In this document: piece after piece, positions 28,546 through 37,529 of the stretch | How the letters are laid out: each line of letters opens with the position of its first letter | Numbering within the stretch: position 1 is the first letter of the stretch | Source of the DNA: Mycobacterium sp. KBS0706 | GTDB taxonomy: Bacteria; Pseudomonadota; Alphaproteobacteria; DSM-16000; Inquilinaceae | DNA: 64,000 bases | Reading direction: 5' to 3' | Assembly (NCBI RefSeq): GCF_005938675.2 | Contig: NZ_VCCH02000006.1 | Coordinates: 62,001-126,000, forward strand | Made by a program: the position numbers and the translations under genes | Notes under the pieces: model-generated | What the model saw: the letters and a program-made list of their open reading frames with translations, nothing else | Told to the model about the DNA's origin: nothing | The model's database searches: none

Positions 28546-29463
28546 CTAGCTGACCTTGGTGAAGCGGCCCAGGCTGCGGACGATGTTGTCGAGAAGTCCG
28601 CCGCCGCCCTCCGCCGTCGCGACCTGCCTTTGCACCGGCTGTCGGGCGAATCTCGGGTCGACCAGGCGCCGGCGATGCTCGCGGATGGCGGCGCTGACCG
28701 CGAGGCGGAAGACGTTGGGGCTGAGGGGCTTGATGGCGAAGCGGTAGATCTGCCCCTGGTTGATCAGCTTGACGATGGTGTCGGCGTCGGGGGCGGAGGT
28801 CGTCGCCACCACGGTGATCGAGGGATCGATCCTGGCGATCTGCGAGAGCATGTCGGTGACATCGACGCCGTCGACCTCGCTGTTGGTGACGATGACGCCG
28901 ATCTCCTCCTGCTCCAGGATCTCCAGCGCCTCCTCCACGGTCGAGGCGGTCAGGATGCTGTAGTCGCGGGTGAACATCTCGAGCATTTCCTGGCGATCGC
29001 TGGCCAGGCCGTCGATCGCCAGCAGCTTGGTGGCGACGCCGAGCGGCGGCGTCAGCACCGCCTCCGCCTCCTCGGCCGCGGCCGGGGCCGAGCGCGCGAT
29101 CTCGACCGCCTCGGCGATGACCTGGCGCAGCTCGTCCTGGTTCCACGGCTTGTTGAGGAAGCGGAAGACCTCGCCCTCGTTGACCGCGCCGATGATGGCG
29201 ACCAGGTCGCTGTAGCCGGTGAGCAGGATGCGGACCGTGTTGGGCCACCGCCTGCAGACCTGCGACAGCAGCTCGATCCCGACCATCTCCGGCATGCGCT
29301 GGTCGGAGACGATCACGTCGATCCGGTGGGCCTCCAGGATCGCCAGGGCCTCCCGCCCGCTGGTCGCGGTGTGGACGTCATAGCTGGACCGGAACATCAC
29401 CTTGAGCAGCTTCACGATGCGCTCTTCGTCGTCCACGAAGAGCAGGCTGGGCCTGTCAGTCAT
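28546..29463 (-). CDS. Response regulator with tandem receiver domains, second degenerate
   Basis: About 305 residues from the ATG at 29463, which follows AAGGAGAGCGAG; an ATG at 29478 is less likely. The first receiver has the acidic pair VDDEE, phospho-acceptor D in VIVSDQRMPEMVG, T in LLTGYS and K in FLNKPWNQDEL, as in RpfG-type receivers. The second receiver keeps the fold (IGVIVTNSEVDGVD, ATTSAPDADT, FAIKPLSP) but has N in place of the phospho-acceptor D, so it is probably a binding module. No output domain follows; the Arg-rich tail (HRRRLVDPRFARQPVQRQ) may be an interaction segment. It is encoded 85 bases after a histidine kinase and is likely its partner. Confidence 0.92.
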   Translation of the reverse strand: MTDRPSLLFVDDEERIVKLLKVMFRSSYDVHTATSGREALAILEAHRIDVIVSDQRMPEMVGIELLSQVCRRWPNTVRILLTGYSDLVAIIGAVNEGEVFRFLNKPWNQDELRQVIAEAVEIARSAPAAAEEAEAVLTPPLGVATKLLAIDGLASDRQEMLEMFTRDYSILTASTVEEALEILEQEEIGVIVTNSEVDGVDVTDMLSQIARIDPSITVVATTSAPDADTIVKLINQGQIYRFAIKPLSPNVFRLAVSAAIREHRRRLVDPRFARQPVQRQVATAEGGGGLLDNIVRSLGRFTKVS

Positions 29464-29548
29464 CTCGCTCTCCTTCATACCTGCGAAGCGTCATGGGAGG
29501 GGTGGCAAGCGGAGTCGGGCCGGGCGGCGGCCGGATGGTGAAGGTGTC

Positions 29549-31264
29549 TCACGCGGCGGCCTGCTCGAGCCGATGCTCGGCATCGGCCTTGGCGCGATGC
29601 GGCAGGATGATGGTGAAGGTGGTCCCGACGCCGGGCTGGGACCTGGCGGAGATGGTGCCGCCATGGGTCTGGATGATGCGGTAGCAGATCGACAGCCCCA
29701 TGCCGGTCCCCTTGCCCACATCCTTGGTGGTGAAGAACGGATCGAAGATCCTGGGCAGGACGTCCGCCGGGATGCCGGTTCCGCTGTCCTCGATCTCGAT
29801 CCGGATCGAGTCCTCGGACTCGGCCCGCGTGCGCAGGGTCAGCTTGCCGCGGCTGGGCTGATCGGCCATGGCATGGGCGGCGTTGTTGATCAGGTTCAGG
29901 AACACCTGCTTCAGCTGCGTCGCCGACGCATGGATCTTGGGGATCTTGCCGTAGTCCTTGATCGTGTCGGCGATGTATTTGACTTCGGAGCGGGCGATCA
30001 GGGCGGCGCCGTCCAGGGCTTCCTCGATGTCGATATATTCGAGACGGCCTTTGTCGAGGCGCGAGAAGTTCTTCATCGTGATGATCAGGTTGGTGATTTC
30101 CTCGAGGCCGTGCAGCCCTTCGTCGATCAGCATGTTGAGCTCGCCGATCTGATCGTCGGGCAGCCCGTCGGCCCCGGCCGGCCGCAGCTCCGCAATGATG
30201 CCGGAGGCGGCCGTCCTGCCCACCTGCATCTCGGCCATCTGGTCCCGGATCAGGCAGAACACCGCTTTCACATAGGCCAGCGGCGTGTTGATCTCGTGGG
30301 TGATGCCCGCCACCATCTGGCCCATCGCGGACAGCTTCGACGACTGGATCAGCTGCGACTGCACATCCTGGTTGGCCTGCTGCAGCGCGGACTTGTCCTG
30401 GTTGAGCTGCCGGTAGTGGCGGCGCAGCAGGTAGGCGGCCCAGGCCGTCGCCAGGACGAGCATGAAGCAGCACACCAGCATCAGGTCGCGCAGCAGCGAC
30501 CGGTACCGGTTCTGGTCGGCCTCCAGGGCCTGCGCGTCGCGCTGCAGGCGGTCGATCGCCTGGGCGGTCGGCACGGCAGTGAGGTCCACGATCAGCTTGG
30601 TGCCGAGCTGCTTCTGGCGGAGGATGACCGCCATATGGGCCAAGAGCGTGTCCGCCTTGGACGCCGCCTCGGGCGATGTCCGGCCGGCGGCCTCGCGCAA
30701 CGCGGCCATCTGGTTGTCGATGACCTGCCGGAGCTGCTCGCTGGGGGTGACGATATAGCTGGCCACGTCGATGACGATGCGGGTCAGCAGGTTGGCGATC
30801 GGCGGATTGGACGTGGGCCGGTCCGCGCCGCCTTCGAGCTCGGCGAACAGGTCCGCCGCGGCGATCGGCAGCAGGCGCGAGGAGTTGCTGATGATCGAAT
30901 ACTGCGCCTTGATCCGCTCGACGATGCGGATCTTGTCATCCATCGCCGAGCGATACGCGGCGAGCGAGGACGACAGGTCCCCGGTCTCCGCCGGATCGCC
31001 TTCGGCCAGGCCTTCGATCGTCCGGTAGCGATCGGCCAGCTTGCCGACGGGCGCGGCCACGGAGTCGTAGTTGGGGTTCAGGCCCAGCTCCAGGCTGAGG
31101 ACGTCGGCGCTCCACAGTGCGTCGATCTGTTTCATCTCGGCGAGGTTGGCCAGCAGCTCCGACGGCCGGGTGTCCGGCGCGCGCAGCATCGCCAGAAGAC
31201 TCGCCAGGGCCGTGAGAAGAACGGCGACGAGGACACTGCAGACGATCCTGGGTCTGACGATCAT
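29549..31264 (-). CDS. Membrane sensor histidine kinase
   Basis: A 571-residue sensor. Membrane helices lie at about residues 8-27 and 259-280 and enclose a helical periplasmic sensor region of about 230 residues (DAHL/PilJ-like in appearance). A coiled coil ([20 protein letters not shown]) leads into the dimerisation box [21 protein letters not shown] with phospho-acceptor H323. The ATP-binding part has the N box [10 protein letters not shown], the G1 box [11 protein letters not shown], the F box FDPFFTTK and the G2 box [14 protein letters not shown] ribosome binding site precedes the ATG. Its place between a di-heme peroxidase gene and a tandem-receiver gene suggests that it senses a redox or envelope signal. 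Confidence 0.94.
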   Translation of the reverse strand: MIVRPRIVCSVLVAVLLTALASLLAMLRAPDTRPSELLANLAEMKQIDALWSADVLSLELGLNPNYDSVAAPVGKLADRYRTIEGLAEGDPAETGDLSSSLAAYRSAMDDKIRIVERIKAQYSIISNSSRLLPIAAADLFAELEGGADRPTSNPPIANLLTRIVIDVASYIVTPSEQLRQVIDNQMAALREAAGRTSPEAASKADTLLAHMAVILRQKQLGTKLIVDLTAVPTAQAIDRLQRDAQALEADQNRYRSLLRDLMLVCCFMLVLATAWAAYLLRRHYRQLNQDKSALQQANQDVQSQLIQSSKLSAMGQMVAGITHEINTPLAYVKAVFCLIRDQMAEMQVGRTAASGIIAELRPAGADGLPDDQIGELNMLIDEGLHGLEEITNLIITMKNFSRLDKGRLEYIDIEEALDGAALIARSEVKYIADTIKDYGKIPKIHASATQLKQVFLNLINNAAHAMADQPSRGKLTLRTRAESEDSIRIEIEDSGTGIPADVLPRIFDPFFTTKDVGKGTGMGLSICYRIIQTHGGTISARSQPGVGTTFTIILPHRAKADAEHRLEQAAA

Positions 31265-31307
31265 GACATGATCTCCGTCACCGTCTCTTCAATTGCGGTG
31301 GGCCGAT

Positions 31308-32360
31308 TCACTGCGAAACGCGCGCGTCGAGCGGGCGTCCCTTGTATTCGCCGGTGAGGGTTCGCAGGAATGCCACGATCAGCGCGTTGTCGCGCGGCGG
31401 GATCTGGCGCCCGAGCTGGTATTTCGCCATGGCGTCGACCGCTTCGGTCAGCGTGGCGGCCGAGCCGTCGTTGAAATAGGGCGCCGTGAGCGCGACGTTG
31501 CGCAGGCTGGGGACGCGGAAGACGAACTTGTCCTCCTCGGCCTTGGTGGTGTTGTAGAGTCCGAAATCGGGATCGGCGACGGGGCCGTGCGACCGGAAAT
31601 AGTCCCCCGGCATCCCGAGCACCCCGAACACCTGGAACATGTTGCCGCCGACATTCACCCCCTGATGACAGGAGGCGCAGCCATAGGTCTTGAACAGGCG
31701 GTAGCCTTCGAGCTCGTCGGGGTCCAGCGCCGCCGCGTCGCCGCGCAGGAACCTGTCGAACCGCGCATTCGGCGTGATCAGCGACCGTTCATAGACAACC
31801 AGCGCGTCGGTGATGGTCTGCGGCTGCATCCCCTGGGGATACAGCCCGGCGAAGGCCTGGGTCAGCGCCTGGTCCTGCGCCAGCTTGTCGAGGATCGCCG
31901 GCCAGGTCGTGCCCATCACGGCCGGGTCGTGGATCGCGGCCTCGACCTGCTGCTCCGACGATGCGAAGCGGCCATCCCACATCATGCGGAAGTTCAGCGT
32001 CGAGTTGAAGATCGTCAGCGTGTTCCGCTTCCCGGCCTTGCCGCCGAGCCCCTTCGACTTGGCCAGGCCGTCGTCGCCGCCATTGTCGAGGTCATGGCAG
32101 GACGAGCACGCATTCTCGTTGTCCTTGGACAGCCGGACATCGTGGAACAGGGCCTCGCCCAGATTGACCTTGCGCTGATCCAGCTCCAGCTGGAACGGGA
32201 TCGGAGCGATCGGCTCCGGCGTCTGCGCGGCAACCAAAGCGGGTCCCAGAAACGCCAGGGCCAGGGCGGGCACGGCGGCGAGCAGGAGCTGCCGCCCGAC
32301 GGTCGGGGCCGAAGCCTGCCCTGTCACGCGACAGTGCTGAGGGTCGGGATCATGCTTCAT
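31308..32360 (-). CDS. Di-heme cytochrome c peroxidase family protein
   Basis: A 350-residue periplasmic c-type cytochrome. A signal peptide-like segment (about residues 22-46, LLLAAVPALALAFLGPALVAAQ) precedes two heme-binding CxxCH motifs: C85SSC88H89 and C228ASC231H232. FNSTLNFRMMWDGRFASSEQQVEAAI and LRNVALTAPYFNDGSAATLTEAVD are characteristic of bacterial CcpA/MauG-type proteins. The family reduces hydrogen peroxide with electrons from a cytochrome or cupredoxin; some members modify proteins. It heads a minus-strand run with the histidine kinase and receiver protein and is divergent from the polyferredoxin gene, 270 bases away. A small gap separates it from the kinase gene (43 bases). Confidence 0.94.
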   Translation of the reverse strand: MKHDPDPQHCRVTGQASAPTVGRQLLLAAVPALALAFLGPALVAAQTPEPIAPIPFQLELDQRKVNLGEALFHDVRLSKDNENACSSCHDLDNGGDDGLAKSKGLGGKAGKRNTLTIFNSTLNFRMMWDGRFASSEQQVEAAIHDPAVMGTTWPAILDKLAQDQALTQAFAGLYPQGMQPQTITDALVVYERSLITPNARFDRFLRGDAAALDPDELEGYRLFKTYGCASCHQGVNVGGNMFQVFGVLGMPGDYFRSHGPVADPDFGLYNTTKAEEDKFVFRVPSLRNVALTAPYFNDGSAATLTEAVDAMAKYQLGRQIPPRDNALIVAFLRTLTGEYKGRPLDARVSQ

Positions 32361-32630
32361 CTTCTGCCTGCCCTGACGGATTAGTGGCCGCGACGACGAT
32401 GCGTGGCTGGAATTAGTGTCCGTCGGAAGAAGATCTCCACACTATGCGATCTGGTTATGGCCACATCATCGCGGTGATGGGCGGCGAGCCCACGCCGCTG
32501 CGGTACCGTCAGGACCGCGGGCCTCTGGGAGCAGAGTGCTGACACCAGCCCCGAGCGTCGCGCACCACCGGCCAGGATTCACCCGTCCCGGCCGGTCGTT
32601 GCCCAGCCGCCACTGCAGGGAAGGCCTGAC
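32361..32630. promoter_or_regulatory. Divergent promoter region, peroxidase versus polyferredoxin
   Basis: This 270-base gap separates genes transcribed in opposite directions and must hold both promoters. The imperfect direct pair GGATTAGTGGCC (about 32378-32389) and GGAATTAGTGTCC (about 32410-32422) is the only repeat that stands out. No convincing FNR-type TTGAT-N4-ATCAA box is seen. GGGAAGG lies six bases before the polyferredoxin ATG. Confidence 0.45.
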
Positions 32631-35600
32631 ATGCTCGCGCGGACCGCCGAACGGAAGATGCTCGTGGCAAGGGGCGTGCTGCTGACCGGATGGGCCGGTC
32701 TCATCGCCTCGCTGTTCTGGGATCCGGTCTCGATGGGCTGGACCCATGCCGGCACCCCCGTCGCGGTCCAGGACGGCGTGCTGGAAAGCGAGCCGTACCA
32801 GGTCGGGGCCCGGGTGTTCTGGACGATTGTCGTCCCGCTGATCCCGCTGTTCCTGATGGTGTTCGGGCACGAGGCCTGGCGGCGCATCTGCCCGCTGTCG
32901 CTGATGTCCCAGCTGCCGCGCTACCTGGGCTGGCAGCGGCAGCGTACGGTTGTGCGGCGCCGGACCGGCAAGCTCGAGCGGACGCTGGCGCTGATCCCGC
33001 GCGGCGGCTGGCTCGACCGCAACGCCTGGTACATCCAGTTCGGCATCCTGTTCGCCGGGCTGAATGCGCGGATCCTGTTCATCAACAGCGATCGTTATGC
33101 GCTGGCGGCCGCCCTGCTCGTTGTGCTGGCGGCGGCATTCCTGGTCGGCTTCCTCTGGGGCGGCAAGTCCTGGTGCAACTACTTCTGCCCGGCGAACATC
33201 GTCCAGAAGATCTACACCGAGCCGCGCGGCCTGCTGGAAAGCGCGCCGCATCTGCAGCGCCCGGCCGTGCCGCAATCGATGTGCCGCACCAGCTCGCCCG
33301 GCGGCGACCGCAGCGCCTGCGTCGGCTGCACCGCCAACTGCGGCGATATCGATCTCGAGCAATCCTATTGGAGCTCGATCCTCGATCCGGCCCGGCGCCG
33401 CATCTACTACATGTTCAACGGGCTGATCATTGGCTTCTACTGGTATTTCTACCTGTATGCCGGAAGCTGGGACTATTACCTCTCGGGGGTCTGGAGCCAT
33501 GAGGCCGGGGCGCTCGGCCGGCTGCTCGATCCGGGCCTGTATCTCGCCGGCCAGGCGATCCCGATCCCCAAGCTGGTCGCCGTGCCGCTGGTCATGGGGA
33601 CCGCCGTCCTGGCCTCGCTGGCCCTGGGCACCGGGCTGGAGCGGACCTATCGCTGGCTGCGGAGCCGCGCCGGCAAGCCGATCCCCGAAGTGGAGATCGT
33701 CAACCACTGCCTGGGCGTCAGCGCCTATCTGTCGATCAACATCTTCTACCTGTATGGCGGCCGGCCCAGCCTGCTGATGCTGCCCCCGGCCGCGATCCAT
33801 TTCGTCGACATCCTGATCGTCTCGCTCAGCACGATGTGGCTGTGGCAGACGCTCAATCGCTCGGCGTTCCGGTATGAGCGTGAGAAGATCGCGTCAAGTT
33901 TGCTCAATCAATTGAAAAAATTGAAGATCGACCTCAGCCGGTACCTGGATGGCCGGTCGGTCGGCGAGCTCAAGCCCGACGAGATCTACGTCCTGGCCAA
34001 GGTGCTGCCGGAGCTGTCGCACGACCAGAAGCTCGAGGCCTATCGCAACCTGCTGGACGACGCCATCACCACCGGCAAGACCGGGGCGGTGTCGTCTGCC
34101 GATCTGCTGCACGACGTGCGGCAGCAGATGGAGATCAGTGACGAGGACCATCTGCGGCTGCTGGAGGAGCCGGAGATCTCCGAGGCCGCGGTCCTCGGCG
34201 CCGTCCGGACCACCACCAAGGAGCGGATGGCCTGCGTCGCCAACTACCACCAGATCATCGGCCGGTATCTCGTCGCCCATGTCGCGTCCGGCCGGACGCT
34301 CGACACGGTCCGGACCGATCCGGGCATGCAATCGACGATCAGGACCCTGCGCACCAGCCTGCAGATCACCGATGCCGAGCATCGCGGCGTGATGGCGGAG
34401 TTCACCGCGCCTGGCGGCATGCTGGCCCGGCAGATGGAGTCGATCCTCGATGCCCTGGCGAAGCTGCAGGGGGCGTATTTCTGCCTGCAGAGCTCCAGCC
34501 TGCCCGACCGCTTCGCCGGCACCCTGAACGAGCTGCTGCTGGCGGCCGACGAGGACCGGTTCGGGGCGCTGTGCGAGGCCGGACTGTCCTGCCTGCATGC
34601 CTTCGGCGACGGCAAGCTCGGCCGATGGTATGCGCAGGATCTGGCCGCCCTGGCCGGCGATGGCGTGGTCGACGGGCTGTCCCGACCGGTCGCCGGGCAC
34701 GAGGATCTCAGCTGGGGGCAGGCGCTCGGCGAAGCGATCACCGCCGTCCTGCAGGGCATGGCGCCCGAGATCGACGGCGAGCGGCCCGCGGAGCTGCCGC
34801 GGCGGTCGTTCCGCGAGGTCATCGCCGCCGGCCTCGATCGCGCCGCCAGCCTGGCCCTGCTGCTGGAGCACGAGGCGCCGGTCGTCCGCGCCCTGACGCT
34901 GACCGCGTTCAGCTATGTCGACGACGCGCTGGCGCGTGGCACCGCGCGGCGGCTCGCGGAGAACGGGCAGGCCGACGGCCACTGGCTGCTGCGGCAGACG
35001 GTGGACATCCTGGCCGGTGCCGCGGCGGCGGAGTCCGGCGCGGCCGAGCCGGTGATCCACGCCGTGGTCGCGCTGCCCGACGGCACCCGGAGCCGCTCGA
35101 CGCATGCGCAGCCGATGATCACGGTGGGCCGCGGCCCCGGCAACGACATCACCATCGCCAGCCCGATGGTGTGGCCGTACCACATGGCGCTGTCCTCGGC
35201 CCATGGCGAGGTCCGCATCCTGCGGCTCGACGGCGCCCGGATCTTCGTCGACGGCGTCGCCGGCGACGGCGAATCCTTCGTCCTTCGCCGCGACGCCCTG
35301 CTGACCTTCGGGCCGGGCGCCGGGGCCAGCCTGCAGATTGGCTGGCAGGACGCCGCCGAAAGCCGCTGCCTGCGATCCTTCGATCCGGCGCTGCGGCTGG
35401 TGGCGTTGGCCCGTAGCCCGGCGCTGCGGCCGCTGGGGCTCTCCGCCCTCGCCGACATCGTCCGCGACTGCCGGGTCGGGCGCTTCCGGGCCGGCGATAC
35501 GCTGCCGGCGGCGGCCGGGTCGGGCGACATGCGCTTCCTCCAGTTCGGATCGGTCCGCACGTTCGCGCGCAGCTTCGAGGCCGGCGATCTGATCGATCCG

Positions 35601-35756
35601 GGCGATGGCGACGCAGCCTTCGAGATCGTCAGCGACTTCGCGATCGTCATGACCATCGGGCGGCCCGGCCTGGCCGCGACGGCGCCGGACGATCGGCCGC
35701 CGCCGGTCGCCGCTGAGGCCGCGGATCTCACGCCGTCCCTCCGCTACGCCAGCTGA
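32631..35756 (+). CDS. Membrane polyferredoxin (4Fe-4S) fused to helical, FHA and cNMP-like domains
   Basis: 1041 residues with a membrane-bound N-terminal half and a cytoplasmic C-terminal half. Membrane helices lie near 13-30, 62-80, 133-152, 155-178, 258-276, 315-333, 365-378 and 385-405. Cysteines C182xxxC186P (SWCNYFCPA) and C218, C230xxC233xxxC237 resemble NosR/NapH/CcoG-type ferredoxin sites. Residues about 440-620 are helical, with TerB-like text (LPELSHDQKLEAYRNLL) and an internal repeat (QMEISDEDHLRLLEE at 499-513, SLQITDAEHRGVMAE at 576-590). An FHA domain follows (ITVGRGPGNDITI, about 828-905), then a cyclic-nucleotide-binding-like fold (about 935-1010). It is next to a TerB/FAD/2Fe-2S reductase, the likely electron donor. 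No equivalent is known to me by name; the FHA domain near a Thr kinase suggests phospho-control. Confidence 0.85.
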   Translation: MLARTAERKMLVARGVLLTGWAGLIASLFWDPVSMGWTHAGTPVAVQDGVLESEPYQVGARVFWTIVVPLIPLFLMVFGHEAWRRICPLSLMSQLPRYLGWQRQRTVVRRRTGKLERTLALIPRGGWLDRNAWYIQFGILFAGLNARILFINSDRYALAAALLVVLAAAFLVGFLWGGKSWCNYFCPANIVQKIYTEPRGLLESAPHLQRPAVPQSMCRTSSPGGDRSACVGCTANCGDIDLEQSYWSSILDPARRRIYYMFNGLIIGFYWYFYLYAGSWDYYLSGVWSHEAGALGRLLDPGLYLAGQAIPIPKLVAVPLVMGTAVLASLALGTGLERTYRWLRSRAGKPIPEVEIVNHCLGVSAYLSINIFYLYGGRPSLLMLPPAAIHFVDILIVSLSTMWLWQTLNRSAFRYEREKIASSLLNQLKKLKIDLSRYLDGRSVGELKPDEIYVLAKVLPELSHDQKLEAYRNLLDDAITTGKTGAVSSADLLHDVRQQMEISDEDHLRLLEEPEISEAAVLGAVRTTTKERMACVANYHQIIGRYLVAHVASGRTLDTVRTDPGMQSTIRTLRTSLQITDAEHRGVMAEFTAPGGMLARQMESILDALAKLQGAYFCLQSSSLPDRFAGTLNELLLAADEDRFGALCEAGLSCLHAFGDGKLGRWYAQDLAALAGDGVVDGLSRPVAGHEDLSWGQALGEAITAVLQGMAPEIDGERPAELPRRSFREVIAAGLDRAASLALLLEHEAPVVRALTLTAFSYVDDALARGTARRLAENGQADGHWLLRQTVDILAGAAAAESGAAEPVIHAVVALPDGTRSRSTHAQPMITVGRGPGNDITIASPMVWPYHMALSSAHGEVRILRLDGARIFVDGVAGDGESFVLRRDALLTFGPGAGASLQIGWQDAAESRCLRSFDPALRLVALARSPALRPLGLSALADIVRDCRVGRFRAGDTLPAAAGSGDMRFLQFGSVRTFARSFEAGDLIDPGDGDAAFEIVSDFAIVMTIGRPGLAATAPDDRPPPVAAEAADLTPSLRYAS

Positions 35757-35808
35757 TCGCCGGATCGCACCACAAAACACGAGAACCAAGACAGGGAAAC
35801 CACGCGCA

Positions 35809-37491
35809 ATGGATACGCTGACCGAAAATATTACAGCCGAAACACAGGGCGTCGACCTGGCGGTTCTCGTGTTCCTGGTCTTTGTCTATGTCGCCGACAG
35901 CGAAAAGGACATCACGCCGCAGGAGGTGCAGCGCTTCCAGACGCTGATGAACGACCTGCATTGGACCGACAACGAAGATATGTGCCGGGCGCTGACCACG
36001 CTGCGGTTCAACTATACGGCGACCTGGGCCGATTACGAGGCCGGGACGCTGTCGGCGGACCGCGAGGCGATCGCCCGCCAGCTGGCCCGGTTCGACCAGG
36101 ATTTCGGCACCGGGCGGGCGGACGCGCTGAAGGCGTCGCTCGCCGATTTCGTGCAGCGCGTCAGCCGGGGGCCGTCACGGGCGGGCGTCCGGTTCGCCCT
36201 CGGCGAGTCGCGGGGGCGGGCCAACGCCCGGCAGGAGCTCGAGGCTCTGCTGGCGCATCCGACGCCCGCCGCGGCGGACGCGCCGCGCGAGGCCGAGATC
36301 GAGCCGAGACCGGAACCGGCCGCGGCTGCGACGGCCGGCGCCGAGCCCTGGACCGCGGCGCGGATGGCGATCGGCGAGGCGCCGGTTTGGCAGGGCGGCC
36401 GGCTCAAGGTTCGCTGCATCGCCAGCATCGACGAGACGCGGGACACCAGGACCTTCACCCTGGCCGCCGACCCGCCCCGCCTGTTCAGCTACAAGCCCGG
36501 CCAGTTCATCACGCTGGAGCTGCCGGTCGACGGCCGGACCCTGCGGCGGAGCTACACGATCTCGTCCTCTCCGTCGCGGCCCTACACCCTGTCGATCACG
36601 GTCAAGCGCGTGCCCAAGGGCTGGGTCTCGAACTGGCTGCACGACACCATGGTGCCGGGATTCGAGCTCGAGCTGATCGGCCCGCACGGCCATTTCACCT
36701 GCGTCGACCGGCCCGCCGCCAGGCTGCTGTTCATCGCCGGCGGCAGCGGCGTCACGCCGGCGATGTCGATGCTGCGCTGGCTCGCCGACACCGGCTGCGC
36801 CGCCGACATCGTGCTGATCAACAATGTCCGCACGCCGGACGACGTGATCTTCGGGCAGGAGCTGCAGCATCTCAGCTCGCGCCTGGGCGAGGCGCTGCGT
36901 CTCGCCGTCGTGCCGTCGCGGGTATCCCCGGGACAGTCCTGGAACGGCCCGACCGGCCATTTCAGCGAGGCGCTGCTGCGGCTGCTGGCGCCGGACGTCA
37001 TGGAGCGCGAGGTCTTCGTCTGCGGCCCTGCCGGCTACATGGCGATGATCCGGACGCTGCTGCAGGCGCGCGGCTTCCCGATGGCCCGCTACCACGAGGA
37101 AAGCTTCGGCGGCGCACCGGCCTCCGCCCCCGCCTTGCCGGCGCCCCAGGCTACGGCGGCGGTCCACGCTCCCGCGGTCCCGAAGGCGACCGCCGCGGCC
37201 GCACCGGCCCCGGCCGCCGCTGCTGCCGTCGAGGCCAGGCTGGTCTTCCAGGCCAGCGAACGGACGGTCGATTGCCGCGTCGGCGAATCCGTCCTCGACG
37301 CCGCCGACCGCCATGCGATTCCGGTCCAGAGCTCGTGCCGCTCCGGCGTCTGCGGCACCTGTCGGATGCGGAAGCTGAGCGGCACCGTGAGCATGGATGG
37401 CCAGGCCGTCCTGTCCGATCCCGAGATCGCGGACGGCTATTTCCTGGCCTGCATCGGCCAGGCGAGGGGAACCGTCGTGATCGACGCCTGA
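35809..37491 (+). CDS. TerB-like / FAD-NAD(P)H reductase / 2Fe-2S ferredoxin fusion
   Basis: A 560-residue soluble protein. Residues about 14-120 form a helical TerB-like segment (VFVYVADSEKDITPQEVQRF). Residues about 198-300 are the FAD domain with RRSYTISSSP and GPHGHFTCV; about 303-430 form the NAD(P)H domain with FIAGGSGVTP and VFVCGPAGYM. An Ala/Pro linker leads to a plant-type 2Fe-2S domain at about 475-560, with cluster ligands C510, C515, C518 and C548 (SSCRSGVCGTC...FLACIG). Such chains move electrons from NAD(P)H through FAD to a 2Fe-2S cluster, here with a TerB-like module added at the N-terminus. It begins 52 bases after the polyferredoxin stop and is its probable reductase. Confidence 0.9.
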   Translation: MDTLTENITAETQGVDLAVLVFLVFVYVADSEKDITPQEVQRFQTLMNDLHWTDNEDMCRALTTLRFNYTATWADYEAGTLSADREAIARQLARFDQDFGTGRADALKASLADFVQRVSRGPSRAGVRFALGESRGRANARQELEALLAHPTPAAADAPREAEIEPRPEPAAAATAGAEPWTAARMAIGEAPVWQGGRLKVRCIASIDETRDTRTFTLAADPPRLFSYKPGQFITLELPVDGRTLRRSYTISSSPSRPYTLSITVKRVPKGWVSNWLHDTMVPGFELELIGPHGHFTCVDRPAARLLFIAGGSGVTPAMSMLRWLADTGCAADIVLINNVRTPDDVIFGQELQHLSSRLGEALRLAVVPSRVSPGQSWNGPTGHFSEALLRLLAPDVMEREVFVCGPAGYMAMIRTLLQARGFPMARYHEESFGGAPASAPALPAPQATAAVHAPAVPKATAAAAPAPAAAAAVEARLVFQASERTVDCRVGESVLDAADRHAIPVQSSCRSGVCGTCRMRKLSGTVSMDGQAVLSDPEIADGYFLACIGQARGTVVIDA

Positions 37492-37495
37492 GAGC

Positions 37496-37529
37496 GGTGA
37501 GGCGGCGGCCGATCGGTCGCCGCCTCACC
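37496..37529. terminator. Bidirectional hairpin between convergent genes
   Basis: GGTGAGGCGGCG (37496-37507) pairs perfectly with CGCCGCCTCACC (37518-37529) around ten bases. It follows the reductase stop by four bases and covers the stop of the convergent TagR-like gene. A 12-bp GC stem between convergent genes fits a shared terminator, although a T run is absent. Confidence 0.65.
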
